A DNA stretch of 40,617 nt from Erythrobacter dokdonensis DSW-74. Lineage in GTDB: Bacteria > Pseudomonadota > Alphaproteobacteria > Sphingomonadales > Sphingomonadaceae. Location: positions 1-40,617 of the forward strand of contig NZ_LZYB01000005.1 in NCBI RefSeq assembly GCF_001677335.1, given 5' to 3'. The translations under genes were made by a program, and so were the position numbers. The notes below the pieces were generated by a model. The model searched no databases. It was not told the origin of the DNA and worked only from the letters and a program-made list of their open reading frames with translations. Positions 30,966 through 38,491 of the stretch are shown here, one piece after another; position 1 is the first letter of the stretch, and each line of letters starts with the position of its first letter.

Positions 30966-31107
30966 CGTGGTTAGAGCATGTAGGGAAGCGCCCACAAACG
31001 TGGAAACCGAACCTTCGTGAGGCCTCTGAATCGGCGCGCCACAAGGATGATTGTGCTATCGTTGCTGAAGCGATCACCACGTCCCGACTTACCCAGGACT
31101 TACCCCG

Positions 31108-31518
31108 ATGAAACGGCTGCCTGAGGCCATCAAGAAGCGGATCGTTGAGCATCTGGCCTGCTTCCAGACGCCGGCTGACGTGGTGGATCTGATTGCCGGG
31201 GAGTTCGGCGTCACTCTTACCCCGCGGCACGTGCGCGCCTACGATCCTGCCTCGTTCCAGTTCGCCGCCTCGCCGCGATGGCTCGAGTATCATGCCGCGG
31301 TCCGCGAGCGGTATCGGGAGGAGATGGGGAAGGTGGCCATCGCGCATCGGACATATCGACTGGACCAGTTGCAGCGAACGATAGACGCCGCGAGGGACGT
31401 GTTGGCCGAAGGCGGCGACGGCTGGCTTGATGCATGCGAGCAGATCCGCAAGGCTGTCGAGACCGCAGCCAAAGAGGTCGGCGACGTCTACGTGAAGTTT
31501 CCCAATAGGACATATTGA
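31108..31518 (+). CDS. DUF2280 domain protein
   Basis: 136 residues. The N-terminus (RLPEAIKKRIVEHLACFQTP, then ADVVDLIAGEFGVTLTPRHV) is the DUF2280 signature, a helix-turn-helix-like domain met mostly in phages and prophages. A helical C-terminal part follows (YRLDQLQRTIDAARDVLAEG, then ACEQIRKAVETAAKEVGD). A possible DNA-binding or small-terminase-like role is inferred. No terminase or capsid genes are nearby, so it is probably an isolated remnant or an island regulator. No clear ribosome-binding site precedes ATG 31108. Confidence 0.75.
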   Translation: MKRLPEAIKKRIVEHLACFQTPADVVDLIAGEFGVTLTPRHVRAYDPASFQFAASPRWLEYHAAVRERYREEMGKVAIAHRTYRLDQLQRTIDAARDVLAEGGDGWLDACEQIRKAVETAAKEVGDVYVKFPNRTY

Positions 31519-31554
31519 TCGGCAGTCTGTCCTGACCTGACACTTTGGCCTGAT

Positions 31555-31582
31555 TTGACAAATCGGCAATCTGTGATAACTT
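31555..31582 (+). promoter_or_regulatory. Sigma-70-like promoter upstream of the unknown/alarmone hydrolase pair
   Basis: TTGACA at 31555-31560 and TAACTT at 31577-31582 are separated by 16 bases, with TG earlier in the spacer. It lies about 125 bases before the start at 31708 and in an AT-richer stretch. Reasonable by eye, not tested. Confidence 0.35.
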
Positions 31583-31707
31583 TCTCAACGTCGAGGTATC
31601 CCCTCGGCGCTTTCCGAAAATAGAAACCGCAAACGTGAACCCGAGCCTCGAGCTCTGCCGGTTTACCACCTGCGGCGCAAAGGCCCGGCGTCTGATGGAG
31701 ACTGCCG

Positions 31708-32274
31708 ATGTACCCCCCTGCGCCTCACCACGCGCAAAGCCAATTCTCGCCCTGGCAGGCACCGCTCGACACGCCACCGACCGGCCAGCGCCATGTCTCG
31801 GACGCCACGATGAGCGAGGCGGACATGGCCTTCCACCAGAAGCGCGGGGCCGAGACGGATATCCGGGAGCTGATCTGGCAGTGCCGTGACCGCTACTGCT
31901 TCGCGCACGAGCTGATCAAACCCCACGCCGTGCTGCCCGATCGCCTGTTCGACCGCGACATGCTCGACCTCGGCCTGCTCTACCTCCCGTGGTCCGAGCT
32001 CTGCTCGGCCTGGCGCAGGGCCTTCTTCGACCCGCAGATGTGCCTGCTCGAAGACCAGCGCACCCGCGAGATCCGGCGCTGGCGGACCTTCGTGGAGGAC
32101 GAGGTCTTCGCACGCTTCCTCAGGCATCCCGACTGGGTCCGCTGCGTGCTCGAGACCGCCAACCTCATCCCGTTGCGCAGGCCCGACTACGAACTCTTCG
32201 TCGGCGATCTGTTCGACGACATCATCCAGGACGTGAAAGAAAGGAGTGACCATGACGATGACGATCATGACTGA
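31708..32274 (+). CDS. Unknown protein overlapping the alarmone hydrolase gene
   Basis: 188 residues from the ATG at 31708, preceded by TGGAG at 31697-31701; an internal ATG at 31810 would remove a Pro/Gln-rich leader and remains possible. The body is helical with many Trp, Arg and Asp residues (ETDIRELIWQCRDRYCFAHE, FVEDEVFARFLRHPDWVRCV) and ends in a run of Asp/His (SDHDDDDHD). No family recognised, and no synthetase motif of small alarmone synthetases is visible. It overlaps the next gene by 23 bases, so the two are made together; the ribosome-binding site of the hydrolase lies inside this frame. Confidence 0.65.
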   Translation: MYPPAPHHAQSQFSPWQAPLDTPPTGQRHVSDATMSEADMAFHQKRGAETDIRELIWQCRDRYCFAHELIKPHAVLPDRLFDRDMLDLGLLYLPWSELCSAWRRAFFDPQMCLLEDQRTREIRRWRTFVEDEVFARFLRHPDWVRCVLETANLIPLRRPDYELFVGDLFDDIIQDVKERSDHDDDDHD

Positions 32275-32788
32275 CACCGCCCGGCTGCTCGAGGCCGCCA
32301 GCTTCGCCGCCGACAGGCACCGCGACCAGCGCCGCAAGGACGTGGACGCGACGCCCTACATCAACCACCCGCTCGACGTGGCCCGCATCCTTGCCGATGC
32401 GGGAGTAAGTGACGTCGAAGTGCTAATGGCGGCAATCCTGCATGACACCATCGAGGACACCAAGACCACTGCCGAGGAGCTGACTGAGCGCTTTGGGGAG
32501 CGGGTCTGCAGCCTCGTTCTAGAGGTGACCGACGACAAGAACTTACCTAAGCTCGAGCGCAAGCGGCTGCAGGTGCTCAAGGCTTCGACCAAGTCGGCCG
32601 ATGCCAAGCAGATCAAAATGGCAGACAAAATCTCGAACCTGCGAGATCTCAAGACCCCTCCGGTCGGCTGGAGCGAGGCGCGCGTGGGTGCCTACATTCA
32701 GTTCGCCGAAATGGTCGCGGGCGGATGCGTGGGGGTGAACCCGGCGCTCGATCGAATGTTCGACGACGCGCGGATGGCCCTTAGCTAA
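32252..32788 (+). CDS. MESH1/SpoT-like HD-domain alarmone hydrolase
   Basis: 178 residues from the ATG at 32252, with AAGGAG at 32241-32246. This is a single-domain HD phosphohydrolase: ADRHRDQRRKD, YINHPLDVARIL with His39, LMAAILHDTIEDT with His64-Asp65 and Glu68-Asp69, and IKMADKISNLRDL for the last metal ligand. Stand-alone hydrolases of this kind (small alarmone hydrolases) remove the 3' pyrophosphate of ppGpp; some serve as antitoxins to toxic synthetases (known). No synthetase is present here, but the overlapping unknown gene at 31708 could be a partner. It is the last gene of the island before the tRNA-Ser. Confidence 0.85.
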   Translation: MTMTIMTDTARLLEAASFAADRHRDQRRKDVDATPYINHPLDVARILADAGVSDVEVLMAAILHDTIEDTKTTAEELTERFGERVCSLVLEVTDDKNLPKLERKRLQVLKASTKSADAKQIKMADKISNLRDLKTPPVGWSEARVGAYIQFAEMVAGGCVGVNPALDRMFDDARMALS

Positions 32789-32982
32789 GGAGGCGCATCT
32801 TGGGTGCATCGGTAACCATGGGCCATGTCCCGGAGCTGCGACGACCGCAGAACCACGTTACCGTGGCCTAAACCGAGAGTGCATTGCCGTTAGGATAAGT
32901 CGACTCAGCAACTCGCTTATTGGGGAGCGGATTAGGGAACTATCCCCGTCTGGGGAAATTCTCTTTTGTTTTCATGGAGTGG

Positions 32983-32996
32983 TGGCGGAGACGGAG
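32983..32996. repeat. Right attachment site within the tRNA-Ser 3' end
   Basis: TGGCGGAGACGGAG here equals 16330-16343 in the same orientation. It comprises the CCA, discriminator, acceptor-stem strand and first T-stem bases of tRNA-Ser. Confidence 0.75.
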
Positions 32997-33073
32997 GGAT
33001 TCGAACCCTCGGTACCCTGATAGAGTACGGTTCCTTAGCAGGGAACTGGTTTCAGCCACTCACCCACGTCTCC
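32983..33073 (-). tRNA. tRNA-Ser (anticodon GCT)
   Basis: On the minus strand the gene runs from GGAGACG (33073-33067) to CGTCTCC, discriminator G and encoded CCA (32993-32983), so the acceptor stem pairs perfectly. The anticodon loop CTGCTAA has anticodon GCT between the stems GTTCC and GGAAC. A long variable arm precedes the T arm GAGGGTTCGAATCCCTC, as in class II serine tRNAs. It reads AGC and AGT codons. Its 3' end is the attachment site of the island to the left, and the gene remains intact. Confidence 0.95.
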
Positions 33074-33331
33074 GGGCAACTGCAGGGCTGCGAGTTGCGC
33101 GCTATAGTGGCCCGAACGGCCAGCGGCAAGGTAGGTTTAGCGAAAAAGCCTGATCGTTGGCCAGTGTGGCAGGCAGGTGGCGTCATTCGGTGCCTGTTCA
33201 GGCTGGGCAGCGTAGTAGCCAACGCCTCGTCGCAATTCCGATTCGCCCCGACGATGCGGGATTGCGGACATAATCAAATCGGACTCTTTGTCGTCTGCGC
33301 AAAGGCGCAGGTCGAAGCGAAAGGCAGCAAC

Positions 33332-34147
33332 ATGGCCGGGATCATCGGACAGCTCTCCGGATGGCGTTCGTCGATCCGGTCAAAGGCGTTGGGCATGCTG
33401 GTGGCACTCGCCTTGGCCGCTCCTGCCGCCGCGCAGCAACTGGAAAGCTTCGATCCCGATCAAGCCTATGATGCCCCGCAAGCGTCCGACGCGTCCGGCA
33501 GCATCGATGGCGATCTCATGGTGTCAGAAGCCCAGCCACCTGCCGTCGATTCGCAGGCATCGTCATCTTTCGAGCAGGATTTCGGCGGCGTGACAGCCGA
33601 TCCGGCGCAGCAAACTCCCGAAGCCGTTGACTCCGAGGTTGCCCCAGCCACCGCAGACATGGGCGCCACCTATGGCGAGGACGATCTGATCGGTGCAGCC
33701 GAGGGCGTGTTCGGCAAGGGCGCCGAAGGCCTTGCCCGGATGATCGAGGATCTGCTCGAAAAGCAGGGCAAGCCCAATGCCTACATTGTCGGGCGCGAGG
33801 CGGGCGGCGCGTTCATCGTCGGCGCGCGCTACGGTTCGGGCACGCTGCATCACAAGATCGAGGGAGAGAAGAAAGTCTACTGGACAGGCCCCTCGATCGG
33901 GTTCGACGCTGGTGCCAACGCTGCCAACACCTTCGTCTTGGTCTACAACCTCTATGATACCGAGGATCTCTACAAGCGCTTCCCGGCAGGCGAGGGGCAG
34001 GCCTATTTTATCGGAGGGCTCCATGCGAGCTACCTGCGCTGGGGCGATGTGGTGCTGATTCCGATCCGCATGGGCGCGGGGATCAGGCTGGGGGTCAATG
34101 CCGGCTACATGAAGTTTTCCAAGAAGCAGCGCTGGCTGCCTTTCTGA
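33332..34147 (+). CDS. EipA-family envelope protein (DUF1134)
   Basis: 271 residues from the ATG at 33332; the open frame further upstream crosses the tRNA gene and is rejected. The signal peptide ends LALAAPAAA-QQ (cleavage near residue 34). An acidic, low-complexity linker (about 35-120) is followed by the DUF1134 domain (NAYIVGREAGGAFIVGARYG, HHKIEGEKKVYWTGPSIGFD, NTFVLVYNLYDTEDLYKRFP). EipA in Brucella is a periplasmic protein needed for cell-envelope integrity, and the family is widely conserved in Alphaproteobacteria. It is a chromosomal gene beyond the island. Function is inferred from the family. Confidence 0.9.
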   Translation: MAGIIGQLSGWRSSIRSKALGMLVALALAAPAAAQQLESFDPDQAYDAPQASDASGSIDGDLMVSEAQPPAVDSQASSSFEQDFGGVTADPAQQTPEAVDSEVAPATADMGATYGEDDLIGAAEGVFGKGAEGLARMIEDLLEKQGKPNAYIVGREAGGAFIVGARYGSGTLHHKIEGEKKVYWTGPSIGFDAGANAANTFVLVYNLYDTEDLYKRFPAGEGQAYFIGGLHASYLRWGDVVLIPIRMGAGIRLGVNAGYMKFSKKQRWLPF

Positions 34148-34202
34148 CAATTGCACGAAAACCCGGTTGCGATGCACGCGCCTGCGCGCCATTGCCCAGA
34201 CC

Positions 34203-35381
34203 ATGATGCTAGACCGACTCAGTCCGCAGGCGCCTGACGCGCTCCTCGCCCTTATTCGTCTCCATGATGCCGATCCGCGCGACGACAAGATCGACCTCGG
34301 CGTTGGCGTCTACCGGACAGAGGACGGCAACACGCCCGTATTTGCTGCGGTCAAGGCCGCCGAACAGCGGCTGGTCCAGGAGCAGGACAGCAAGTCCTAT
34401 CTCGGTCCGGAAGGCGACATGGGCTTCGTCAATGCGCTGATGCCCCATATCTTCGGCGCAGATCCGACAATGGGTGGGCGCATTTCCGGCATGCAGACGC
34501 CGGGCGGAACCGGGGCAGTGCGGCTGGCGCTGGCGCTGGCGCAGAAGGCGGGCGTGAAGCGCGTCCACATGGGCGTACCGAGCTGGCCCAACCATGCCCA
34601 GATCCTTGCTGATCTGGGGCTGGAACTGGTGCCTTTCGATCATGCCAGCCCCGATGGAACCGCAAATCTCGAAGCCGTGCTCGACGCAATCGTCAACGCG
34701 GGCGTTGAAGATGCGGTGCTGCTCCACGGCTGCTGTCACAATCCGACGGGGATCGATTATACCGCCGATCAATGGGAGCAGATCGCTGAGGCCTTGGCCC
34801 AAAGCGGCACCTTTCCGATCATCGATTCCGCCTATCAGGGTCTGGGGCAGGGGCTGGAAGCGGACGCGGCGGGTCTGCGCTCGGTGCTGGCCAAGGTGCC
34901 CGAAGCCTTCATCGCCTATAGCTGCGACAAGAACTTCGGCCAGTATCGTGACCGGGTCGGTGCCTTCTACATTCTCGGCCAGGATTCTAAGGCGCTCGAA
35001 ACAGCTTTCAGCAATGCCAATGCGCTGGCGCGTGCATGCTGGTCTATGCCGCCTGATCACGGCGGCGCTGTGGTCCGGCTCATCCTGCGCGATCCCGAAT
35101 TGACGGCCATGTGGATGGCGGAGCTTGATGACATGCGCGGACGTATGCGCGGGGTGCGTGATGCATTGGCGGCGGCGGGCAGCGCGGGCCGGATCGACCT
35201 CACGCCGCTCGGTACTCAGAACGGGCTGTTTGCGATGCTTCCCGTAACCAAAGAGGAAGTCGCGCAGCTGCGCGAGGGACACGGCATCTACATGGCTGCG
35301 TCGGGCCGCATCAACATCGCCGGACTGACGATGGGTAACCTGCCGAAGTTCATCGCTGCCCTGGCGGCGGTGGCACATTAG
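34203..35381 (+). CDS. Aromatic/aspartate-type amino acid aminotransferase (PLP, class I)
   Basis: 392 residues from the ATG at 34203 (an adjacent ATG at 34206 is equally possible; no clear ribosome-binding site). Class I features: PQAPDALLALIRLHDADPRD near the N-terminus, TPGGTGA (99-105), HNPTG (179-183), DSAYQG (208-213), the PLP lysine K243 in SCDKNFGQYRDR, and the substrate-carboxylate Arg in SGRINIAG. In the AspC/TyrB family the Lys context is usually SYSKNFGLY, so SCDKNFGQY is a minor departure. It converts aromatic amino acids or aspartate with 2-oxoglutarate. The acetyltransferase gene starts 10 bases later. Confidence 0.9.
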   Translation: MMLDRLSPQAPDALLALIRLHDADPRDDKIDLGVGVYRTEDGNTPVFAAVKAAEQRLVQEQDSKSYLGPEGDMGFVNALMPHIFGADPTMGGRISGMQTPGGTGAVRLALALAQKAGVKRVHMGVPSWPNHAQILADLGLELVPFDHASPDGTANLEAVLDAIVNAGVEDAVLLHGCCHNPTGIDYTADQWEQIAEALAQSGTFPIIDSAYQGLGQGLEADAAGLRSVLAKVPEAFIAYSCDKNFGQYRDRVGAFYILGQDSKALETAFSNANALARACWSMPPDHGGAVVRLILRDPELTAMWMAELDDMRGRMRGVRDALAAAGSAGRIDLTPLGTQNGLFAMLPVTKEEVAQLREGHGIYMAASGRINIAGLTMGNLPKFIAALAAVAH

Positions 35382-35391
35382 GGAGGACGCC

Positions 35392-35940
35392 ATGCTTGAC
35401 CGCCAGCCGGTGCTGGAGGGCGAGCATGTTCTGTTGCGTCCCTTGCGCCCCGAGGACCGGGAGGCGCTTTACGCGGTTGCTTCAGACCCGCTGATCTGGG
35501 AGCAGCACCCGGCACATGACCGCTGGCGCGAACCGGTGTTCCGCGTCTTCTTCGATGACGCGCTGGCGGGCAAGGGGGCCTTGATCGCGATCGAAAAGGC
35601 GGACGGCGCCGTGATCGGTTCTTCGCGCTTTCAGGGCCTCGATGCGGCCGACGGTGGATCGGTCGAGATCGGCTGGACGTTTCTGGCGCGCTCGCACTGG
35701 GGCGGCACCTTCAACCACGACATGAAGCGCCTGATGCTTGCCCACGCCCTCGCGAGCGTGGCCGAATGCCGCTTTCTGGTGGGCGAGAGCAACGCCCGCT
35801 CGCGCCGGGCGCTGGAGAACATTGGCGCGCGTCTGACCGACCGGCGCGAGGAGCGGATCATGGCCGGTGGCGCGGTGATTGCGCACGTCACCTATGTCGT
35901 GACGCGGGAAGATTTCGCCGCCGGCCCGCTGATGCGCTGA
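35392..35940 (+). CDS. GNAT-family N-acetyltransferase, RimJ/RimL-like
   Basis: 182 residues; ATG 35392 follows GGGAGGA at 35382-35388. The start LEGEHVLLRPLRPEDREALY is typical of RimJ/RimL-type acetyltransferases. The core has IGSSRFQGLDAADGGSVEIG, then WTFLARSHWGGTFNHDMKRL for the acetyl-CoA site, and NARSRRALENIGARL near the C-terminus. It transfers acetyl from acetyl-CoA to an amino group; the substrate (protein N-terminus or small amine) is not evident. Only 10 bases follow the aminotransferase stop, so the two genes share an operon. Confidence 0.9.
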   Translation: MLDRQPVLEGEHVLLRPLRPEDREALYAVASDPLIWEQHPAHDRWREPVFRVFFDDALAGKGALIAIEKADGAVIGSSRFQGLDAADGGSVEIGWTFLARSHWGGTFNHDMKRLMLAHALASVAECRFLVGESNARSRRALENIGARLTDRREERIMAGGAVIAHVTYVVTREDFAAGPLMR

Positions 35941-35948
35941 ACGCGGCA

Positions 35949-35980
35949 TCGCTTGACAAACTTGACACCCTGTCAAGCGA
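35949..35980. terminator. Strong hairpin after the acetyltransferase gene
   Basis: TCGCTTGACA (35949-35958) pairs perfectly with TGTCAAGCGA (35971-35980). A second CTTGACA copy (35961-35967) could pair with TGTCAAG (35971-35977), so two hairpins compete for one arm. It starts 9 bases after the stop. There is no T-run, so it is either a terminator or an operator for a regulator of downstream genes. Confidence 0.45.
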
Positions 35981-36481
35981 GAGGTCTTCCGGAAAATCGA
36001 TGAATTGCAATTGGTTGTGATACGATTGCGATCGCTTGTCACCGGGGGTGAGGGGCCTTTCCAGGCGTCACAGGCCCGCCCGAAGCAATTCCGGGTCAGG
36101 CGGCACCATCCCGGTTGCGCCGATGGGGGAGATCACGATGCGAAGGAGCATCCCCCGGTTACCACCCCGCCCCCGTGTAGGAAATGCGCCGACGGCAGGT
36201 TTCGGGATGATGTGCGATGCTTCGCCATGACCGGAACTGGGTGTTTGGCGGATGGTCTGGTTTTGCGCTTCAATGGATTGAAATCTAGAGCAGTTTTGTC
36301 GCGGTTTTTGATCGTTGCTGCGGCCCCAATTACGGGGCTTGTGAAACGGCAAGGTCCAGCACCCTTCATGCAACAATAACCGAAATCGATACCGGCTTGT
36401 TCCGGGTGCCGCATTGACAAACAAAACTGCACAATGCCTAATCGATCCGGGTCGCGCCGCAAATCCAAGGGGGGAAATTCG
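35981..36481. other. 501-base intergenic region before the DUF418 gene
   Basis: No convincing gene. Frames seen here have no ribosome-binding site or family features. A GC-rich hairpin is possible at 36125-36156, with arms GGGGGA and TCCCCC. A promoter-like pair is at 36414-36443. I could not match the structured part to a known riboswitch. Confidence 0.4.
36414..36443 (+). promoter_or_regulatory. Possible promoter of the DUF418 gene
   Basis: TTGACA at 36414-36419 is followed after 18 bases by CTAATC at 36438-36443, weakly like a -10 box. The distance to the start at 36482 fits a short leader. Confidence 0.35.
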
Positions 36482-37678
36482 ATGAGCGGCGCAAGTAGTG
36501 CGCAGGTTCGGCCTGAACGAATTGAATTTGTCGACGCTCTCCGAGGCTTCGCTTTGTTCGGCCTTCTAATGGTGCATGCGGCGGAGGCATTTAGCGTTGG
36601 CCTTTCGCGAGGGACTGACGATCCGTGGGGGCAGGCAATTTTCTTCCTCTTCGGCAGCAAGGCCTTCGCGATATTCGCGCTGCTTTTCGGGTTCAGCTTC
36701 GCAACAATCATGGGCAACCAGCGCGGACGCGGTGTCGATTTCACGGGCCGTTTCGCCTGGCGACTGTTGCTCCTCATGGCAATCGGGTTCATTCACTCGC
36801 TGCTGTATGCGTCTGAGATACTCCGGTTACTCGCGTTTCTGGGTCTTCTGCTCATTCCGCTGGACAGAGTTCGCAGCAATTACGCACTGCTGGCAATTTC
36901 AGGCCTGTTTTTCCTGCAGATTCCGCTGCTTGTCCAATGGATGCTGGCCAATTGGGGCAATGCCTTTGCCGCCTCGGAGCCCTATTTTGCCAGCTCTTAC
37001 CTATGGGATACCCTCAGGAACGGCAGCTTGGGAGAAATCATCAAGGCGAATGCGACAGAGGGCAATCTGGTCAAGTGGTCGATAAACTGGTCGTTCGGCA
37101 GGGTAAGCGAGATTGCCGGACTGTTTGCCATAGGTGTGATCTTTCAGCGAACCGGTTTCTTCGCCCGCATTGCGAAAGATCGGGGGATTGCATTGGCACT
37201 GCTTGTTATTGGCGGCGCCATCTTCGCGATCCTTGAATTCATCGTAAAGCCGATGGTGCCCGGATCACCAACAGGGCCGGAGTTTGCGATCGGACCCTTT
37301 ACCGAGCGCGCAATCTTGTTCCAGTGGATAGGAATCAGCGCAATAGCAGCGCAAATCGGACTGCTGGCGCTCCTGTGGAATTCGCCAGCGCAACGGCTCG
37401 TTGGCCTATTCAGGGGCCCCGGACGCATGACTCTCACGCTTTATGTCGCGCATTCATTTGTCGCCGTTCCCGTCTTGTATCAATTCGGTCTGGGAATGGC
37501 CCAGGTGTGGGATACGCAAACGCGAATCTTGCTCGCAATCGCCTTTTTCGGACTGCAAATCCTGTTCGCGCATTGGTGGTATGCCCGATACCGCTATGGC
37601 CCGCTGGAATGGACCTGGCGCGCGGCGACACTGAACGACTGGAAAGTGCCGCTGCGCAAGAATGTCCAGCCAGCTTGA
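36482..37678 (+). CDS. DUF418 (YeiB-like) polytopic membrane protein
   Basis: 398 residues from the ATG at 36482, preceded by AAGGGGGG at 36467-36475; the frame begins earlier at 36434, but that start has no such signal. The opening RIEFVDALRGFALFGLLMVH is the hallmark of the YeiB/DUF418 family, which has about ten transmembrane helices; clear hydrophobic stretches include LLLLMAIGFIHSLL and ALALLVIGGAIFAILEF. The C-terminal DUF418 domain has LTLYVAHSFVAVPVLYQFGL and HWWYARYRYGPLEW. The family is related to acyltransferase-3-like membrane proteins; its substrate is not established. It appears to be monocistronic. Confidence 0.9.
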   Translation: MSGASSAQVRPERIEFVDALRGFALFGLLMVHAAEAFSVGLSRGTDDPWGQAIFFLFGSKAFAIFALLFGFSFATIMGNQRGRGVDFTGRFAWRLLLLMAIGFIHSLLYASEILRLLAFLGLLLIPLDRVRSNYALLAISGLFFLQIPLLVQWMLANWGNAFAASEPYFASSYLWDTLRNGSLGEIIKANATEGNLVKWSINWSFGRVSEIAGLFAIGVIFQRTGFFARIAKDRGIALALLVIGGAIFAILEFIVKPMVPGSPTGPEFAIGPFTERAILFQWIGISAIAAQIGLLALLWNSPAQRLVGLFRGPGRMTLTLYVAHSFVAVPVLYQFGLGMAQVWDTQTRILLAIAFFGLQILFAHWWYARYRYGPLEWTWRAATLNDWKVPLRKNVQPA

Positions 37679-37852
37679 AAAGGCAATCTGCGGGGACTGG
37701 AAGTTTCAGCTGTCACCCTAAGCCAGGACGCATCAGAATTTAGCGAACTGGATCCGCTTTGGGGTGCGCTACAAATCGGTCAAATGCTCGATATGGGGTC
37801 GTTTTCAGAACGGCAGCTTTCGGAGCGATCGGTCAGGTTCCGGCCGTTTATG

Positions 37853-38476
37853 TCACCGCATTGCGGCGAGGCCCTGCATGCGCTTGAGATAGCGCGCCAG
37901 CACGTCGATCTCGAGGTTGACCTTGTCCCCCTCTGCCAGGCTTCCCAGGGTAGTAACCTCTGCGGTGTGGGGGATGATGTTCAGCAGGAAATCGCAGCTT
38001 CCGTCGGCACGGTCACGCACATTGTTGACGGTCAGCGACACGCCGTTGACGGTGATCGAGCCCTTTTCGGCGATGAACGGGGCCATTTCCGCCCTTGCGC
38101 GGATCGCGACCTGCCAGCTTCCGCCTTCCTGGCGGACCATTACCGCTTCGCCCACGGAATCGACATGTCCGGTGACAATATGGCCGCCCAGTTCGTCCCC
38201 GAGCCTGAGCGAGGGTTCGAGATTGAGCTTGGCGCCCGGCTCCCACATCTCCGGCACGGTGCGGCTGACCGTCTCGCCCGATACATCGACATCGAACCAC
38301 GCATCGCCCGCCTCGCCGCCGCGCTCGACCACGGTAAGGCATACGCCCGAACAGGCTATCGAGGCACCGATATCGATCCGCGCCGGGTCCAGGGGTGCGG
38401 CGATCCGCAGCCGTAGATCGCCGCGCTGTTCGGCGCGGGCGATGGTCCCGATGGCGGTGACGATCCCGGTGAACAT
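37853..38476 (-). CDS. ribE: Riboflavin synthase alpha chain
   Basis: 207 residues. The start MFTGIVTAIGTI is diagnostic. Two lumazine-binding repeats are present: SIACSGVCLTVVERG in the first, GSITVNGVSLTVNNV in the second, and LGGHIVTGHVDSVG between them. It condenses two molecules of 6,7-dimethyl-8-ribityllumazine to riboflavin in the last step of the pathway. It starts 15 bases after ribD with AGGA about 10 bases upstream. I looked for an FMN riboswitch here and saw none. Confidence 0.95.
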   Translation of the reverse strand: MFTGIVTAIGTIARAEQRGDLRLRIAAPLDPARIDIGASIACSGVCLTVVERGGEAGDAWFDVDVSGETVSRTVPEMWEPGAKLNLEPSLRLGDELGGHIVTGHVDSVGEAVMVRQEGGSWQVAIRARAEMAPFIAEKGSITVNGVSLTVNNVRDRADGSCDFLLNIIPHTAEVTTLGSLAEGDKVNLEIDVLARYLKRMQGLAAMR

Positions 38477-38491
38477 GTTCCTGCGTCCTTT

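Larger units (their letters stand above)
16330..32996. mobile_element. Genomic island integrated at tRNA-Ser(GCT), carrying Hachiman and type I R-M defence
   Basis: The island spans the two 14-bp att copies, about 16.7 kb. It holds a P4-type integrase at the tRNA-distal end, defence genes (HamA/HamB, hsdMSR), an AlpA-like and winged-helix pair, a membrane metallopeptidase module with XRE control, a DUF2280 gene and an alarmone hydrolase. No conjugation genes are present, so it is an integrative but not self-transmissible element. Confidence 0.75.

Noticed and set aside
32920..33153. Frame through the tRNA-Ser region reading RRRRDSNPR
   Set aside because: Typical spurious translation of the antisense of a tRNA gene.
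34209..35393. 394-codon minus-strand frame opposite the aminotransferase
   Set aside because: The plus strand has the full set of class I aminotransferase motifs; the reverse frame has none.
36125..36156. GC-rich hairpin considered as a riboswitch before the DUF418 gene
   Set aside because: No match to a riboswitch consensus I know, and it is more than 300 bases from the start codon.
38477..38491. FMN riboswitch expected near the riboflavin genes
   Set aside because: Only 15 bases separate ribD and ribE, and no RFN-like sequence is seen upstream of ribD within the 32-base gap.
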